In this document: positions 62,055-64,000 of the stretch, piece after piece
Position numbering within the stretch: position 1 is the first letter of the stretch
How the letters are laid out: every line of letters starts with the position of its first letter
From: Caballeronia sp. GAFFF1
GTDB lineage: Bacteria; Pseudomonadota; Gammaproteobacteria; Burkholderiales; Burkholderiaceae
Length of the DNA stretch: 64,000 bases
Reading direction: 5' to 3'
NCBI RefSeq assembly: GCF_023630705.1
Contig: NZ_JALQEM010000037.1
Coordinates: forward strand, 186,001-250,000
Made by a program: the position numbers and the translations under genes
Notes under the pieces: model-generated
Told to the model about the DNA's origin: nothing
Databases searched by the model: none
Seen by the model: the letters and a program-made list of their open reading frames with translations, nothing else

Positions 62055-62658
62055 TGTGAGCCTCCGTTTCGGGCTGTTGTTGCATGAACGGTGCGGCGTT
62101 ACCGCGCCTACGAGTTTGTTTGACTATACGTATGTATAAGCTTCAACGTCAACGGCTTTCAAGTTGCGTCAGGGTTTTGGAGCATGCGTAGGATTGCCGA
62201 GCGCATTGTATGGAGAGGCCGACGCGCCTGAAAAGCGACGGCGCATTCAGTTAGGGTTGCGAGAACTGACCAGCAGCGCCGAACAAAAAACCGTTATCAC
62301 CCGTTCGATAAACTCTGCCGCAGGAGCGGACGAAGATCATTGACCCTCATCTATGAACGGGCACCGTATTCCCACCCGCGCGGTTTCGCTCAGGCCGGCG
62401 GTAGTGGGGCACCTGAGCCCTCTCAGGATTCCCTCCGATCGGTTCAAGCTCCTGTTACCACAAGAGTGCGTGCCGCTCGGCAGTAGCCAGAAGTACCAAC
62501 CTAAGCACTGATTTCTGCATAAACGGAAGTCGATCCGTGGCCGGCGTGCGGCGAACGAAGCTCGGACTCGACAACCGGCCGTAGGCTGTGCGCCCGCCAA
62601 AATTGCGACCATCGCGCCGACACTGCTCGCCGTCCGCTAAGCGCGGCGATACCCGGAT
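62055..62658. other. Intergenic region between hydrolase and amidohydrolase genes
   Basis: About 600 bases. Several short frames on both strands without domains (for example a plus-strand stretch near 62178-62343 ending SINSAAGADEDH). It may hold the promoter of the hydrolase gene; CTATACGTATGTATAAG near 62125 is palindromic and could be an operator. Confidence 0.4.
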
Positions 62659-64000
62659 TCACGAAAAGTATGATTTCATCTTTCGTCGGGTCTTGGCCAA
62701 TTCGTCGCGGATCGATTGAGTGTCAATGTCGACTAGCCTTCCGTGCTCCTTGACCACTACGCCATCGACCACTACCGCATTTACGTCCGACGCCGCACAC
62801 GTCCCTACCAGCAGGGATGCCGCCTCTTCAGCAGTAGCCGGTTCGAAGCCGCGATGCGAAACTGCAATCAGATCGGCCTTTTTCCCTACCTCCAGGGTGC
62901 CAATGCTGTCGGACATGAAGACGGCTGCCGCAGCCCGCGATGTAATGGATGCGACTGCATCCATTGTGGTCATCTCAAGTTGATCCTTGTTCGAAACGGG
63001 GGAGCCACGACTGATCACCTCGCTGATTGCCGCGCCGCGGGCCGCCATCAGACCTGCGCGTGCCTCCTCAAAAAGGTCACCGGACGAACCGATGACTGCA
63101 TCGGCGCTTATGGCAGGCGTCAGTCCCGCCCGACGCATACGTGTCAGTGGAGGCACTCCCATCCCTAAGAAGAGCTCGGCCATTGGTGAAACAGCGACCT
63201 GAACTCCGCACTCACGTAACCTTGCGAACTCGTGGTCTGAAGATCCGGTACAGTGAATGAACTGCATATCGGGCCCAAGTAGGCCCCATTCGTCAAGCGA
63301 GCGTATTTCCCCATCAGTCGGTCCGCCCGCAACCGACGCAATATGCGCAGTGATCGGTACGCCCATGTCACGCGCGGTCCCTAGATCATGCTCAAAGCCA
63401 CTTCGCCCGGATGCAAACGGCCCTTGCACAGCGAGTGCGAGGGACATACGCGTGCATTCGCCAAGTCGTTTTTGCACTTCCACGGCGTGCGACCAAGCTG
63501 TAACGGGCGTCTCTCCAGAGAACTCCTTCATCTTCTGGGCGATGGAGGGGCCATATGCAAACAGTGCTCGACCCGGGAGTCCAAGGTGAGCGTCGATGGC
63601 TCGTTCAGCATGCTCATCCGTATTGACAGCGTGGCAATAGTCCATCACCGTTGTGATGCCCATGTTGAGAGCATCGACGATCCCAGCACGTGTCGCCGAA
63701 TAGATGTCGTCAGGCGTAATGTTCCCGCCGACGCCGGGCCAAAGCCCCTTCGCGAGGTCGCTGATCGTGTGGTCCATCGTCTCTGCACGCAATGCGGTGT
63801 ACCACAGGTGCCGATGCGCGTCGATTAGCCCAGGCATCACGATGCAGCCTTCGGCGTTTATCACGGTCGCGCCATCCGACGGAATACACGTATCGATTGC
63901 CGAGATGCGTCCGCCCTCGATGAGAACGTCGAGTCGCCCGTCGTTGGGCCCTGAACTCATGCTGAGGACGAAACCTCCGCGTACAACAATCCTATCGGTC
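62659..64000 (-). CDS. Amidohydrolase / cytosine-deaminase-like enzyme, partial at the window edge
   Basis: At least 447 residues; the frame is still open at position 64000 (upstream of the internal Met it reads DRIVVRGGFVLSMSSG, typical N-terminal strand sequence), so the true start is outside the window. Metal-dependent TIM-barrel hydrolase: metal pair in LIDAHRHLWYT, His in PITAHIASV, His in MQFIHCTGSSDHE, Asp in AISADAV, and C-terminal FMSDSIGTLEVGKKADLIAVS. Relatives deaminate or hydrolyse amino-heterocycles, for example TrzN, AtzA, SsnA, guanine deaminase. Its position with a porin, lactonase and hydrolase suggests heterocycle degradation. Confidence 0.9.
   Translation of the reverse strand, partial: TDRIVVRGGFVLSMSSGPNDGRLDVLIEGGRISAIDTCIPSDGATVINAEGCIVMPGLIDAHRHLWYTALRAETMDHTISDLAKGLWPGVGGNITPDDIYSATRAGIVDALNMGITTVMDYCHAVNTDEHAERAIDAHLGLPGRALFAYGPSIAQKMKEFSGETPVTAWSHAVEVQKRLGECTRMSLALAVQGPFASGRSGFEHDLGTARDMGVPITAHIASVAGGPTDGEIRSLDEWGLLGPDMQFIHCTGSSDHEFARLRECGVQVAVSPMAELFLGMGVPPLTRMRRAGLTPAISADAVIGSSGDLFEEARAGLMAARGAAISEVISRGSPVSNKDQLEMTTMDAVASITSRAAAAVFMSDSIGTLEVGKKADLIAVSHRGFEPATAEEAASLLVGTCAASDVNAVVVDGVVVKEHGRLVDIDTQSIRDELAKTRRKMKSYFS

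Noticed and set aside
62337..62612. 91-codon minus-strand frame in the hydrolase-amidohydrolase gap
   Set aside because: Cys/Arg/Trp-rich translation with no family and no ribosome site.

Overview
The window reads as a GC-rich betaproteobacterial chromosome or large plasmid segment, most likely from the Burkholderiaceae (Paraburkholderia/Caballeronia type). This is inferred from two porins with the mature start QSSVTLYG, an H-NS protein of the YRDP type, the imuA-imuB-dnaE2 mutasome, duplicated Crp/Fnr regulators and LysR/MFS catabolic units. No tRNA, rRNA, CRISPR array or replication origin was recognised. The mix of accessory catabolism, signalling, toxin-antitoxin genes and broken genes suggests a flexible region or secondary replicon (inference).

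Layout. 0-8 kb: a porin, then a gene-poor stretch with small orphan proteins, a TetR remnant read in frame into a transglutaminase, and a stand-alone receiver protein. 8-13 kb: a four-gene signalling operon on the minus strand (ParD-like protein, CheB/CheR/PAS/HWE kinase, receiver, CheB with zinc ribbon). 13-18.4 kb: a Crp/Fnr regulator, small ORFs and a four-gene lipoprotein operon (CsgG, PEGA-like, DUF4810, DUF799). 18.7-27 kb: a DNA-repair block with LexA-controlled imuA-imuB-dnaE2, an unusually long SRAP/HMCES protein and a LigD polymerase domain. This block ends in a rearrangement scar made of antiporter and Lrp fragments, including a 129-bp inversion. 27.8-30.2 kb: a histidase-family lyase with a GntR regulator. 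30.7-32.3 kb: a tannase pseudogene, a 10-bp tandem repeat and an IS3 remnant.

32.7-34.7 kb: a divergent XRE regulator and MDR oxidoreductase. 34.9-38.8 kb: two divergent transcription units (binding protein + D-amino-acid dehydrogenase; ornithine-cyclodeaminase-like enzyme + DauR-like regulator). This resembles the dauBAR D-to-L amino-acid inversion system and has palindromes in the shared promoter region. 39.1-40 kb: a RES-Xre toxin-antitoxin pair. 40.2-43.5 kb: a LysR / class II aldolase / MFS catabolic unit. 44.1-45.7 kb: a two-gene module made of a deoxyribosyltransferase-like protein, preceded by an out-of-frame HTH segment, and a tyrosine-recombinase homologue lacking its catalytic residues. 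46-54 kb: chemotaxis genes (two MCPs, CheV), a second Crp/Fnr and an H-NS protein with two DNA-binding motifs. 54.9-57.8 kb: an AraC regulator divergent from a FabF-like synthase. 58-64 kb: a catabolic set on the minus strand (porin, SMP-30 lactonase, alpha/beta hydrolase, and an amidohydrolase running off the right edge).

The strongest candidates for something undescribed are the deoxyribosyltransferase/dead-recombinase module, the two-motif H-NS protein, the SRAP protein with a long helical insertion next to the mutasome, the dau-like locus with its palindromic operator, the TetR-transglutaminase read-through, and a very small conserved peptide-coding segment found twice (about 7.2 and 15.6 kb).
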